From the NCBI GenBank assembly GCA_963921795.1, contig OY997645.1:31296463-31360462 (forward strand): DNA of 64,000 nucleotides. Reading direction: 5' to 3'. The position numbers were made by a program, and so were the translations under genes. Shown in pieces: positions 32,991 through 43,787 of the stretch (the stretch's first letter is position 1; the number at the start of each line of letters is the position of its first letter). Origin of the DNA: Nannobrachium achirus (taxonomy: Eukaryota; Chordata; Actinopteri; Myctophiformes; Myctophidae). The notes beneath the pieces are model-generated. The model did no database searches, was not told the origin of the DNA, and was given only the letters and a program-made list of their open reading frames with translations.

Positions 32991-33460
32991 CAGGGTTCCC
33001 CAATAGGCGGCCCGCGGGCCATTTGCGGCCCGCGGGGGGCTACTGTCTGACCCACTCCAACCCCAGTAATAATGGTGGTATAAGAGCAGCAACAACACTA
33101 GTATATTGTTGTTTTCGCATGGAAATCTCGTATCTCCAAATTTGTACGTTCTTTCGCAAATCATACAAGGCCGTCGCACAAAAGTAGTGAAAACAGCCAA
33201 TCTACAAGCACACAACGCCTCGCATCGCGAGGCGTTCTGTGCTTGTAGATCGGCTGTTTTCACTAGTTAAAATAATTTTTAAAATGATAAATGCAAAACG
33301 AACTGTTTTGGACATATAAGATTTTCACCCGACAACGACGATATCTGAACTGTCGCTGGAGTAGCAGGAACGCTGCTGTCGCCCCCTGCAATGTTATGGC
33401 CCTCGGCTTGGTAACCTAGACATAATTCGGCCCTTGAGGAAAACTAAATGGGGAACCCTG
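32991..33460. mobile_element. hAT-like MITE (CAGGGTTCCCCA family), TSD ATGTACAG
   Basis: Termini CAGGGTTCCCCA and TGGGGAACCCTG are exact inverses. ATGTACAG lies at 32983-32990 and 33461-33468. It has CpG-rich CGGCCCGCGGGCC text near the left end. It contains palindrome copy H23 and the CACCCGACAACGACGATAT inner motif. Confidence 0.95.
33185..33265. repeat. palindrome family copy H23
   Basis: TAGTGAAAACAGCCAATCTA, CAAGCACACAACGCCTCGCA, then the inverse to TTTTCACTA. It is the same CACACA subtype as H16, H24 and H25, all in hosts carrying the GACAACGACGATAT motif. Confidence 0.95.
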
Positions 33461-33468
33461 ATGTACAG

Positions 33469-33890
33469 TATGTGCTTAAGGTGGAAGGAGGTGTGTAAGG
33501 TGGAAGGAGGTGTGGTTCATTGGCTAATAGAGCTAATGCACTACGCAATAATCTGTCTATGATAGCAAGTAGAAATCTACATCTGATTCGAAGGTTAATC
33601 CTGTTTACCCATATTCGGTTGTTACAAGCCATGGCCAGCTTTAGTCTTCTGACTGTCTAGTAGCGCAAGCAATTTCTGCACGAAGGTTTCTATGGTCAGT
33701 AAGATGTCCTGTATCGGAATGAAAAAGTTCACCTGCAAAAGTTAGAAATAAACATTATAATTTCTATTATAGTCATATTGATTCACCGTTTTTAATTTTA
33801 CAATGATCATATTCTAAGGGCAGAAATGATTTATTTAAGTCGATCACCTTTTTCCAAATGTCCATGTCCAGATAATATGTCTCCTTGTTG
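33469..33890. other. intronic stretch, no gene seen
   Basis: It contains a tandem GTGTAAGGTGGAAGGAG-type pair at 33474-33513. No gene. Confidence 0.5.
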
Positions 33891-33982
33891 TATATCTATC
33901 TATAAATGCGAGAAGTCTCTGCGTGCGTGTCTGCGTGTGTGTCTGTCTGTAATCCGCGTATCTCGAGAACCGTTCGTCCCAC

Positions 33983-35103
33983 CGGCTTCAGATTCGGCAC
34001 GCGCGCTCCCCGCCGCGGCACGGAGTGCAGTGCCGGGCCTCGACCCGACCCGACGCGCGGTTTTCCCTAACCGCCGCGAAACGTTCGGAATCTCCTTATG
34101 CGGAAATCGGCGCAAAATCGGCGCAAGCGCTGAGTCATTGTGACATCACTGCAGTGCCGGGCGCAAGCGCTGATTCATTGTGACATCACTGCAGTGCCGG
34201 GCCTTGCCTCGACCCGACAGATATCTCCGTATATGGGCATAAGACTGAGAACTGGGGCCTAGCCTCGAACCGACAGATATCTCCGTATATGGGCATAAAA
34301 GGGACACAGACAGATATATGGGCATAAAAGGGACACAGACTGAGATCTCCATATATGGGCAGATACAGAGATCTCCATATATGGGCAATACAGGGGCCTT
34401 GCCTCGACCCGACAGATATCTCCGTATATGGGCATAAAAGGGACACAGACAGATATATGGGCATAAAAGGGACACAGATTGAGATCTCCATATATGGGCA
34501 TATGGGCAGAATAAAAGGGACACAGACTGATACAGAGATCTCCATATATGGGCATATGGGCAGATACAGAGATCTCCATATATGGGCATATGGGCATAAA
34601 ATGGATGCAGATATATGGGCATAAAAGGGACACAGACAGAGATCTCCATATATGGGCATATGGGCAGATACAGAGAACTCCATATATGACTGATACAGAG
34701 ATCTCCATATATGGGCATATGGGCAGATACAGAGATCTCCATATATGGGCATATGGGCATAAAATGGACGCAGATATATGGGCATAAAAGGGACACAGAC
34801 AGAGATCTCCATATATGGGCATATGGGCAGATACAGAGATCTCCATATATGGGCATATGGGCATAAAAGATGGACACAGATAGAGTATATGCACGCTCCC
34901 CACCGCGGCATATATGAGCATAAATAGACACAGGCAAACAGATGGTCAAAACGGGTCCTATGACAACAGGTATTATGGGATGAGCATAAATGGACACAGG
35001 CAAACAGATGGTCAATACAGGTCCTACAGAGATCTCCATATATGGGCATAAAATGGACGCAGACAGACAGATAACTCCATATATGGGCATAAATGGACAC
35101 AGG
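33983..35103 (+). repeat. 1,121-bp tandem unit 1
   Basis: It begins CGGCTTCAGATTCGGCACGC. It includes two 40-bp GCGCTGA(G/T)TCATTGTGACATC subrepeats and many GATCTCCATATATGGGCATA motifs. It is identical to unit 2 by eye except for one base (A at 34677, T at 35798). Confidence 0.95.
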
Positions 35104-36224
35104 CGGCTTCAGATTCGGCACGCGCGCTCCCCGCCGCGGCACGGAGTGCAGTGCCGGGCCTCGACCCGACCCGACGCGCGGTTTTCCCTAACCGCCGCGA
35201 AACGTTCGGAATCTCCTTATGCGGAAATCGGCGCAAAATCGGCGCAAGCGCTGAGTCATTGTGACATCACTGCAGTGCCGGGCGCAAGCGCTGATTCATT
35301 GTGACATCACTGCAGTGCCGGGCCTTGCCTCGACCCGACAGATATCTCCGTATATGGGCATAAGACTGAGAACTGGGGCCTAGCCTCGAACCGACAGATA
35401 TCTCCGTATATGGGCATAAAAGGGACACAGACAGATATATGGGCATAAAAGGGACACAGACTGAGATCTCCATATATGGGCAGATACAGAGATCTCCATA
35501 TATGGGCAATACAGGGGCCTTGCCTCGACCCGACAGATATCTCCGTATATGGGCATAAAAGGGACACAGACAGATATATGGGCATAAAAGGGACACAGAT
35601 TGAGATCTCCATATATGGGCATATGGGCAGAATAAAAGGGACACAGACTGATACAGAGATCTCCATATATGGGCATATGGGCAGATACAGAGATCTCCAT
35701 ATATGGGCATATGGGCATAAAATGGATGCAGATATATGGGCATAAAAGGGACACAGACAGAGATCTCCATATATGGGCATATGGGCAGATACAGAGATCT
35801 CCATATATGACTGATACAGAGATCTCCATATATGGGCATATGGGCAGATACAGAGATCTCCATATATGGGCATATGGGCATAAAATGGACGCAGATATAT
35901 GGGCATAAAAGGGACACAGACAGAGATCTCCATATATGGGCATATGGGCAGATACAGAGATCTCCATATATGGGCATATGGGCATAAAAGATGGACACAG
36001 ATAGAGTATATGCACGCTCCCCACCGCGGCATATATGAGCATAAATAGACACAGGCAAACAGATGGTCAAAACGGGTCCTATGACAACAGGTATTATGGG
36101 ATGAGCATAAATGGACACAGGCAAACAGATGGTCAATACAGGTCCTACAGAGATCTCCATATATGGGCATAAAATGGACGCAGACAGACAGATAACTCCA
36201 TATATGGGCATAAATGGACACAGG
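35104..36224 (+). repeat. 1,121-bp tandem unit 2
   Basis: Exact offset of 1,121 from unit 1. It begins CGGCTTCAGATTCGGCACGC right after GACACAGG. After 36224 the array goes on into CAAACAGATGGTCAAAAC text that also occurs within the units. Confidence 0.95.
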
Positions 36225-36635
36225 CAAACAGATGGTCAAAACGGGTCCTACAGAGATCTCCATATATGGACATAAAATGGACGTAGACAGATAGATATCA
36301 ACCATATATGGGCATAAATGATAAATGGACACACGCAAACAGATGGTCAAAACAGATCCTATGACAACAGGTATAATGGGGTTTGCATTAAAGGGCGGGG
36401 CATTCATCCCCTATTTACATTGTTCCCGAGTTGGCCAGGGCGCCGACTAGACGCTCGGCCGCCCGAAGGGCGGCCGAGCTTCTAGTTTTATGAATAAGGT
36501 GTGCTGTAGAGTAATAGTTTTCATTCCCAGGTACGATTACCAGGGTCAATTTCAACAAAGCAAATAGTTATACTGTAGTTACAGTATGTGAAAATCCTAT
36601 GACATCTACAGTATCACATCTATCATCATACATAC

Positions 36636-36895
36636 AATCCCTTTTATGCCCATACATGGAGATCCCTGTCTGAACCAGCCACACAGATATGGGCTGTCTT
36701 CCTCCATATAAGGGCATTCCCATCCTGTTAGATATGGGCTTAATATTGATGACATCAGGGATCTCCATATATGGGCATAAAAGGGATTATGTTAGAGTGG
36801 TTCCCATGACATCACAACATGGGCATAAATCCCTTTTATGCCCATACTGTACATGGAGATCCCTGTCTGAACCAGCCACACAGATATGGGCCATG
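36636..36895. repeat. CCCATACATGGAGATCCCTG duplicated cluster
   Basis: Two direct copies of ATCCCTTTTATGCCCATAC, ATGGAGATCCCTGTCTGAAC and CAGCCACACAGATATGGGC lie at about 36636-36697 and 36829-36891. An inverted copy GATCTCCATATATGGGCATA lies between them (36759-36779). The motif is shared with the Helitron array but is outside its 3' end. Confidence 0.85.
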
Positions 36896-38543
36896 TCTTG
36901 GCAATCTGGCCAGTGATGTATATCACACTTTTGATGTCACAGTGATGTCTCAGGTGTCAGGCATTATAGACAGACAGAGATATACGGTCAAGCTGTGACG
37001 GTTCACATATTAAACTGCGACATATGGTAGCAATAACACACATAGCTTACTGTAAAGCTCATTACTGCTGCAAAGCACACAATCAGTCAATCAACTTCAG
37101 GAGCAGGGTGCCGATCTACAGTAGCTGTGTCAGGATCAAGCTGCCATTCAACTCTTTAAACACACTGTTATACTCTGATCACTCAACAACCTGGTCATGA
37201 CATGGCACACTTTCCTCTGACTTCTCAGTCTTTGATGGATGCTGTCTGCTGTGATGCTTTCATCTCCCCCCCTCCCCCCAAAAAAATAAAGAATACAAAA
37301 AAAATAACAAACAAAAAAAGTGAGAAGAAGAAAAAAATCAACAACACAAACACCCATGGTTAGACATGAAAGGACAGAGATATTTCTAAACTGACAGCAC
37401 TTCAAAGGGGATTGAGCAGATTCAAAGGGTGTCATGGAGACGATATTCAAAAGCCTTAGTCACCTGTAATCCACTGCTAATACTCAGTCCCCAGGACTGC
37501 ATAATAACATGCATCTTGCGGACCTTATTGAATGCGGAGATGCACAAAGGCACAAGGTTGATCCATTTTATGGCGCCGCTCGCTGCACATGCAGTGCTTC
37601 CAATGTGACTCACAGCTGCTTTACTTCCAGGTAGAAGTGTTTGTGTTGAAGCTAAGTTTGTCTGTCTTGCTCCAGCACACCAAGAGGAAGAATTGTGTCT
37701 ACCAGGCACAGCTCATGAATATATCAGTGTCATTACCCATCAGCAGCTGTTTCATCGTGACAACTATTCTGGGAACTGGCACGTACCTCAATGTTTTCCT
37801 TGTCCCACTCATTGTCTCGTTCTTTCATCAACTCAGCTCTCTGTTTGTATTGCCTATTCCAAAACACTGAGCTCTTTCTGCAGTTGGTAGGTGTATCCTT
37901 AAAAGTGAGCCCCTCCGTGTTGACATCCACTAGAGATCATAGCATTAAAGACTAACTTGCTGCTGAAGATATTTTGTATTGTTTATTTATTTTTTTCTAT
38001 TAAACCGCCACACCTGTGACTTTATTTTTTATTTTCACAGATTTTTTATGTAAGACAGTTGGTATAATCAACAAAAGAATACTTGACGTGAATCTAGCCT
38101 TTTCTGTGTTTTAGACGATATTGGCTTCTGGTCTTCTCAGGTTGCCTGTTCATTTTTCTCTCTGACGTCTGCACACTCAAGCGGTGCACTCACACATGCA
38201 AAGAAAGGCACAGATGCGTGACAGGATTTCTGCTAAGGAGAGAGACATTATGGTCTATGGACAAACTATTCTACATTTTTAAAATGTTAAGAAATTTTAT
38301 CATAAACCTGCCCAAATATTCAAATTCCATGCACTTATGTGTTAATATACTGTACTGTATGAAATCTATTTCCAGACTCAATCCTGTGATTCTTTCCGCA
38401 TGGCAAAAATCACAGGTTTGGATATAAATTAAAGGTAAAATACTGTGAGGTGTGGGAACATCTCATCATATGTTCACACATCAGATAACAAGTTTTGCAT
38501 TTCATTATGATTTTATGTGGAGGAAACAATGTATAACTTAATT
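36896..38543. other. long intronic stretch, no gene seen
   Basis: An A- and C-rich low-complexity patch lies at 37265-37335. The frames at 37422-37709 and 37589-37870 overlap each other on opposite strands and have no domain. No repeat family is recognised. Confidence 0.5.
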
Positions 38544-38656
38544 GTCTAATGCAGGGGTTCCCAAACTTTTTTGTCTCAGGGCACCCCATGAATATTTTTT
38601 TAATCCGAGGCACCCCTACATTATGATTTTCACTCCCAGCACCTTATATTTATAGC

Positions 38657-38824
38657 ATATCGTCGTTGTCGGGTGGATACCTTGTATGTCGAAAACCGTT
38701 CATTTTGTATTTATCATCTATAAAATGTACTAAACTAGTGAAAACAGCAGATTTACAAGCACACTAGATCGGCTGTTTTTACTAGTTTTGTGCGACAGAG
38801 GTTTCTGCCTGACAGTGACGATAT
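38657..38824. mobile_element. inner MITE with ATATCGTC termini
   Basis: Left ATATCGTCGTTGTCGGGTGG and right inverse of AGGTTTCTGCCTGACAGTGA followed by CGATAT. The same termini occur at 39602-39866 and 51648-52479, with part-copies at 17785, 26704 and 33312. Confidence 0.75.
38735..38785. repeat. palindrome family copy H24 (short)
   Basis: CTAGTGAAAACAGCAGATTT, ACAAGCACAC, then TAGATCGGCTGTTTTTACTA. The GC tip and inner right arm are lost. Confidence 0.9.
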
Positions 38825-39044
38825 TTTAGTGATTGTTTTGCGAGGAAAACGTTGAGATAATAGCCATTTTGGTTAGAACTGACTGAAAATAACTTTGTAC
38901 TTCAAGTTTAAAACGATACTAAATATTTTTTCAAGTGTCCAAATAAATTCAAAATATTATCAAATCATCTCGCGGCACCCCTGGACTGCCGTCGCGGCAC
39001 CCCAGGGTGCCCCGTCACCCACTTTGAAAACCCCTGGTCTAATG

Positions 39045-39601
39045 TAAGGCATCAACACGTTGGAATGAAACTGAGTACATTGTCTAATAGAGGAACACTA
39101 TAATCATAAGCCAGCAGCACCGGTGCCACCATAGCAGAAATGGGAGGGGGAAAAAAATCATTTGGCAGAACACTAACAAGCTCTTGTGGGAGATTGATCT
39201 TAAAAGAGCGCGAATTTTCATTTCCATTTGATTGCCCTCTCAAAGCGGTGCATATTATTTTGTCACATGTGGCAAACAAAGTCCACTCCATAAAAAAATG
39301 CAATCTTTAAACGTTTCAGTTTCTGCACAACTATGCCGTCTTCACTTCACCAAAAGCCAACGGATTGTTTGGACTGAAGGCGAGGCATGTGGCATACTAA
39401 AGGAAAAATGACAACTCATCTTTTAGAGAAATCACGGCACTAACATCACCCCTTTCTGCGAGCAGATTTCTATTCGTCCCGAGTACAAGAAGTTAATACT
39501 CTAACTATGAGTGTTCAGGATGTAGAAAAGGGCCTGAATATTGCCTTTCAGCTTTCATTTGGAAGGAATTGGGTAAAATGTTGATTCAAAATCTATTTAC
39601 A
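39045..39601. other. intronic stretch, no gene seen
   Basis: Single-copy-looking with no recognisable element. Confidence 0.45.
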
Positions 39602-39866
39602 ATATCGTCACTGTTGGGCAGAAACCTCTTATACCTCTAAGTTTCAAATGTGTGTTTTTTCGTTAAGTAAAGCCCCGCTTCATCATACAAGACTGTCACA
39701 CAAAACTAGTGGAAATAGCAGATCTACAGGCACACAACGCCTCGCGATGCAAGGCGTTGTGTGCTTGTAGATCAGCTATTTCACAATTTTAAATATTTTT
39801 TTAAATGATAAAATACAAAATGAACAGTTTTGGACATACAAGGTTTCCACCCGACAATGACAATTT
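39602..39866. mobile_element. MITE with ATATCGTCACTG termini, carrying palindrome
   Basis: ATATCGTCACTGTTGGGCAG faces AGGTTTCCACCCGACAATGA and CAATTT. It holds palindrome copy H25 in the centre. Here the MITE lies outside any recognised hAT, so it is a family of its own. Confidence 0.75.
39710..39783. repeat. palindrome family copy H25
   Basis: TGGAAATAGCAGATCTACAG, CACACAACGCCTCGCGATGC, AAGGCGTTGTGTGCTTGTAG, ATCAGCTATTTCA. Confidence 0.95.
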
Positions 39867-40241
39867 ACAATATACTCCCCATTGTCCATAGCCTCCATGT
39901 AAGAATTGTTGATGGATGGAAGGTGACAAATGAGAGTGGTGTCGTGCAACCACAGGAGGTGTGAGTGACCGCCCAGCGATGTGAGTCTGCTCCACCTTAG
40001 TTGGGTCTGATGATGATGTATGTCTTTGCTGGCAAAAAAAATAAATAAAGCTGAGCGCTGCTAAATCTCACTTCTCTGATTATTGCAGTCACTTTAGATT
40101 TATCATTATATATAGAGAGATTTGGCAGTCAATTTCATAGACTTAAACACAATCCCTCAGGGAAGTGCTAAGGTCAACAACCATCCGTAAATAATCCCTA
40201 ATGCGTGATTTATACTTAGTTGTGTGCCGGTGTTGCGCACG

Positions 40242-40312
40242 GAAATGGCTGATCTGCAAGCTCTCAGCACGTTGCAGCGCGTAGCGCCGTGAGCTTGCAG
40301 ATCTGGCATTTT
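40242..40312. repeat. palindrome family copy H26
   Basis: GAAATGGCTGATCTGCAAGC, tip CAGCACGTTGCAGCGCGTAGCG, right arm GTGAGCTTGCAGATCTGGCA. Both arms share the GATCTGCAAG variant, another case of arms changing together. Confidence 0.9.
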
Positions 40313-41506
40313 TGGTGAATCTTCTGTGAGTCTTCCACTAAATGGAATTCAAAATGGATCAATAGGATGTTGTGATTCAAACTCTAAAACCCACTCTTTT
40401 GCTTATCAGCAAACCTCTCTCCCAGCACTTTCTGGTAATCAATTATTAAAATCAACTTCACATTGTCCCCGTGTGTGTTTACAATTTGGGGAAATCAGAT
40501 TTATTCTGTAGGCTAAGACTTCTGAGAGGCAATTTTTCATCTGAGTGGCCTTTAGCATTTCTTATTAAAATACATTATTGTTCTTGTAGATTTATTTATT
40601 CCATGTGATAGCTCATTAGTCAGATTAATGTAATGTACTCTCCTCTTGGTAGAAGCAGTGTGCTTGCAAAGGGGACTGTGTTCCTGTTTAAATAAAAGAC
40701 ACGAGGGAAAGTTCAAGTGCGCTGTGCACTCACATCATTTCTGTTTTAAGTAGGATGAATAACCCTTGATTAAACTTTCAGAAGATGGAATCTATTGTAA
40801 TCTTAGCACATTCAGAAGATGTATGCACTAGCTATCATTCATACTATGTAGCCTAAACTATCTCATGGGATGCTGAGGCTGCAATGTAATGGCAGGCCAT
40901 TTTAATACTGTATACGTATAGTACTGTAAGCCAAAATCAATGTAAGGCTGTCCATCCTAGTTTACACAAATACATTAGCCCGAGTTAGATTGTTAATGTT
41001 TGCGTCGTATGTACTGTAGCGTGCTGTACATTTGCATTCAGCCTTAAAGGGACAGATCAGTGATCTGGCGTGTTTCGTTTCCATTGACTAGGACTTGCAG
41101 TATACTTGACATTACCGCGACCGTTTAACAAAGCATCCAGCGATTTGTTCGATTTCTGAGGACAAGTTTGGGTACAGTTCATTCCAGTACGGTATGCAAA
41201 TCAACGTACTCAGACATGACACTTGCTTGAGATCGAACAACAATATGGTGTTACTATCTCAAAGTTCCCTTATTTCAGTCCCTTTTAAAGCAATTCTTTT
41301 CCTTTCCTTTGTGAGTTTCAAAAACTCACAACATTCAACGGACTTAAACCCACCGTTCCTGAACATCTGATATTACACTTCATAGTGGAACAGAAATATA
41401 GTGGAACAGAAATAAGTGACTTCAGGACACACCTTTATTTTGGGGAAACAACACGTGCTACTGCTGTGTTCCCTCCCTCTGGCCTATTCACGGTCAGTGA
41501 CATTTA
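40313..41506. other. intronic stretch, no gene seen
   Basis: Single-copy-looking AT-rich sequence. TACTGTA-type words recur (40912-40926, 41014-41019). Confidence 0.45.
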
Positions 41507-41563
41507 CCCATTTAGAACGGGTACACATTATTGTGTATCATTATTTTATGCTTTAACTATAAA

Positions 41564-41614
41564 AAAATAGATATACAAGCTGCCGCGCTGCGAGCTTGTA
41601 GATCTGCTATTTTT
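41564..41614. repeat. palindrome family copy H27
   Basis: AAAATAGATATACAAGCTGC, then CGCGCTGCGAGCTTGTAGAT and CTGCTATTTT. AGC was lost from the left arm. Confidence 0.88.
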
Positions 41615-41946
41615 GAAAAATCTTGAAAATTAGAATTCTTACCCGATTCTATAAGTGTCTTTTGAAACCTATGTTTCTATGTCAGCAATCTGGCTAGCCA
41701 TCGTCAAAGAAAAGGTCCTTTTCGCTTAACTGGAGCTCAGTTAGTCTGTTCTTGAGAGACTACTATGTCAGTGTTTCTCAAACCTTTTCATGTGAAGGAC
41801 CCCCAAAATGATATTTATTTGGCCACGGATCCCCATCCCAAAATATTTAGTCCCAGGGACCACCCAGAAGCAAAATTTGAGTTACAATCGTTCGCTTTGA
41901 AAATACATTATATTCAAAGATTTGCACACATTTTCACGACTTTTTC

Positions 41947-42019
41947 AAAAATAGCAGATCTACAAGCTCGCAGCGCGGCACTCAGTGCCGTGCTGTGAGC
42001 TTGTATATCTGCTATTTTT
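41947..42019. repeat. palindrome family copy H28
   Basis: AAAAATAGCAGATCTACAAG, tip GCAGCGCGGCACTCAGTGCC, right arm GTGAGCTTGTATATCTGCTA. Confidence 0.95.
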
Positions 42020-42096
42020 CACTGGTTAAAGCATTCAATAATTCTAGGCCTAAATGGGTTAAGTACAATTTGAGTTATTTGTACTTTACTTGAGTA

Positions 42097-42255
42097 AGGC
42101 TGAAGCCACGCCAAAGTACCACCTATGAGAGTGGATTCCCCACTCCACCAATGCATCCATTTTTGCAGAAATCCTCTACTGGCAGGAAACCGCTCCATTC
42201 CCATTGAAATGCAATGGCAGAATGGGGAATCCACTCTCGTACTTTGCTTCAGCCT
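42097..42255. mobile_element. small MITE with AGGCTGAAGC termini
   Basis: AGGCTGAAGCCACGCCAAAG, GAGAGTGGATTCCCCA faces TGGGGAATCCACTCTC and CTTTGCTTCAGCCT. It is 159 bp and nested in the preceding element. Target duplication unclear. Confidence 0.82.
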
Positions 42256-42431
42256 ATTTCCAATTTCCAATATTTTAACTTCTACTCCACTACATCTTGG
42301 ATCCAAATATTGTACTTTTACTCCACAAATGTATTTGAAAACTTTAGTTTCTAGTTACTTTGCAGATATATATATAATATTATAAAACATACATGAATGA
42401 CTTTAGCCCTATTTTATACCTAGGTTATTTG

Positions 42432-42472
42432 AAAATAGCTGATCTATAAGCTCACAACGCGACGCATCGCGA
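42432..42472. repeat. palindrome family half copy H29
   Basis: GAAAATAGCTGATCTATAAG, CTCACAACGCGACGCATCGC. The left arm and tip are present and the right arm is absent. It passes straight into host text ATTTTGTACTTTTAC. Confidence 0.85.
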
Positions 42473-42738
42473 CATTTTGTACTTTTACTTTTGGTACTTT
42501 AAGTACATTTTGATGCCAATACTTTTGTACTTTTACTCAAGTAAATAGTGAATTCCTGACTTCTACTTGTAATGGAGTATTTGTAAATTGCAGTAATATT
42601 GATACTTTTACTTGAGTAAAACGTGAGTACTTTTTCCACCACACTGTTCACGGTTTACCATTGTGGACAATTGTGGTGTCAAATTCAGCCATGAATTAAC
42701 CCATTTAGGCCTAGAATTATTGAATGCTTTAACCAATG

Positions 42739-42811
42739 AAAAATAGCAGATATACAAGCTCACAGCGCGGCACCGAGTGCCGCGCTGCGAGCTTGTAGAT
42801 CTGCTATTTTT
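42739..42811. repeat. palindrome family copy H30
   Basis: AAAAATAGCAGATATACAAG, tip CACAGCGCGGCACCGAGTGC, right arm CGAGCTTGTAGATCTGCTAT. Confidence 0.95.
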
Positions 42812-43166
42812 GAAAAAAGTCGTGAAAATGTGTGCAAATCTTTGAATATATGTATTTTCAAAGCGAACGTTTGTAACTCAAAATTTTGCTTCTGGGTGGT
42901 CCCCGGAACTAAATATTTTGAGATGGGGGTCCATGGCCAAATAAATATCAGTTTGGGGGTCCTTGACATGAAAAGGTTTGAGAACCACTCACATAGCAGT
43001 CTCTCAAGAACAGACTAACTGAGCTCCAGTTAAGTGAAAAGGACCTTTTCTTTGACGATGGCTGGCCAGATTGCTGACATAGAAACATAGGTTTTTCAAA
43101 AAATCTTAGAAGGATTCAAAAGACACTTATAGAATCGAGGCAAAATTATAATTTTCACAATTTTTC

Positions 43167-43239
43167 AAAAATAGCAGATCTACAAGCTTGCAGCGCGGCA
43201 CTCGGTGCCGCGCTGTGAGCTTGTATATCTGCTATTTTT
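43167..43239. repeat. palindrome family copy H31
   Basis: AAAAATAGCAGATCTACAAG, tip GCAGCGCGGCACTCGGTGCC, right arm GTGAGCTTGTATATCTGCTA. Almost identical to H2. Confidence 0.95.
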
Positions 43240-43272
43240 CAATAGTTAAAGCATAAAATAATGATACACAAA

Positions 43273-43735
43273 CTGTGTATCAGCAAAAAACAAAAAGAAT
43301 TGCATCTTTTGCACTATGTCAGAATAAAAGATGGTGATTATTACAGATAAACCCTGTCTGCAAAATGTAATACTGAAAAATGATATGAATGCAATGTTTG
43401 ATCAAGCTTCCAGGGCCATTTTTCAAATCTATCTGCACTGCACAACGGTTTGATGGAAAACACTTCTGTTGTCTTCTGATTACAGATTATTACAACCCAA
43501 AGAGAAAACATTTGTCTTGTCAACGTCTCCAGCGTCAACTATTTCCTCATGACTATGATCCCGTTTGCATTTTACCGCAAGCAATTTTTCATAAAATAAA
43601 ACCAATTTGAATTACCTAACAAAGGTAAATGTTTCTTTGAATTTGCATTGTTGGCATATCAAACTATTATTATCCTCTCCTTTCAGTTACCCCACACACG
43701 TCTACACTCTACACCAAATCACTTCGACAAATATT
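43273..43735. other. intronic stretch, no gene seen
   Basis: AT-rich. Overlapping frames on both strands have no domain. Confidence 0.45.
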
Positions 43736-43787
43736 ATCTACAAGCTTATGTTGTTGACACGTTGCGAGCTTACAGGACTGCTATTTT
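43736..43787. repeat. palindrome family copy H32 (degenerate)
   Basis: TATCTACAAGCTTATGTTGT, then CACGTTGCGAGCTTACAGGA and CTGCTATTTTT. Both outer halves are partly eroded. Confidence 0.7.

Larger units (their letters stand above)
33895..36485 (+). mobile_element. non-autonomous Helitron with internal repeat array
   Basis: The 5' end TCTATCTATAAATGCGAGAA follows A. The 3' end is a hairpin (GCTCGGCCGCCC, GAA, GGGCGGCCGAGC at 36453-36479), then TTCTAG before T. TC start, CTAG end, 3' hairpin and A/T target with no duplication are the Helitron signature. No Rep/helicase frame is present. The bulk is a CATATATGGGCATA motif array carried in two nearly identical 1,121-bp units. The last bases GCTTCTAGTTTTA equal those at the end of 7591-8055. 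Placement of the 5' T is the least certain point. Confidence 0.78.
38552..39036. mobile_element. hAT-like MITE (CAGGGGTTCCCAAA family), TSD GTCTAATG
   Basis: It starts CAGGGGTTCCCAAACTTTT and ends CACTTTGAAAACCCCTG. GTCTAATG lies at 38544-38551 and 39037-39044. It carries an inner MITE (38657-38824) that in turn carries palindrome copy H24. Confidence 0.95.
41507..42058 (-). mobile_element. CCCATTTAG-type MITE (copy D, inverted)
   Basis: CCCATTTAGAACGGGTACAC to TAGGCCTAAATGGG, with TTTA before and TTAA after. It has a palindrome copy near each end (H27, H28). It is inverse to copies at 813-1357 and 42700-43272. Confidence 0.85.
42063..42646. repeat. TACTTTTACTTGAGTAAA-type dispersed element
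   Basis: Repeated TGTACTTTTACTC, TTTACTTGAGTAAA and GAGTACTTTTTCCACCAC words are typical of a widespread teleost dispersed repeat. A MITE (42097-42255) and a palindrome half (42432-42472) are inserted inside. Confidence 0.75.
42700..43272 (+). mobile_element. CCCATTTAG-type MITE (copy E)
   Basis: TTAA at 42696-42699 precedes CCCATTTAGGCCTAG. Copies H30 and H31 sit near the ends. The last part (ATGATACACAAACTGTGTATC) lacks the expected GTACCCGTTCTAAATGGG end, so the right side is incomplete. Confidence 0.82.

Noticed and set aside
34146-36407. Open frames of 314, 318, 220 and 366 codons on the minus strand, rich in PYMEIS, AHIWRSL and MPIYGD.
   Set aside because: They are translations of the GATCTCCATATATGGGCATA array in several frames at once. 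All frames are open because the repeat lacks stops, and no domain or start context is seen.
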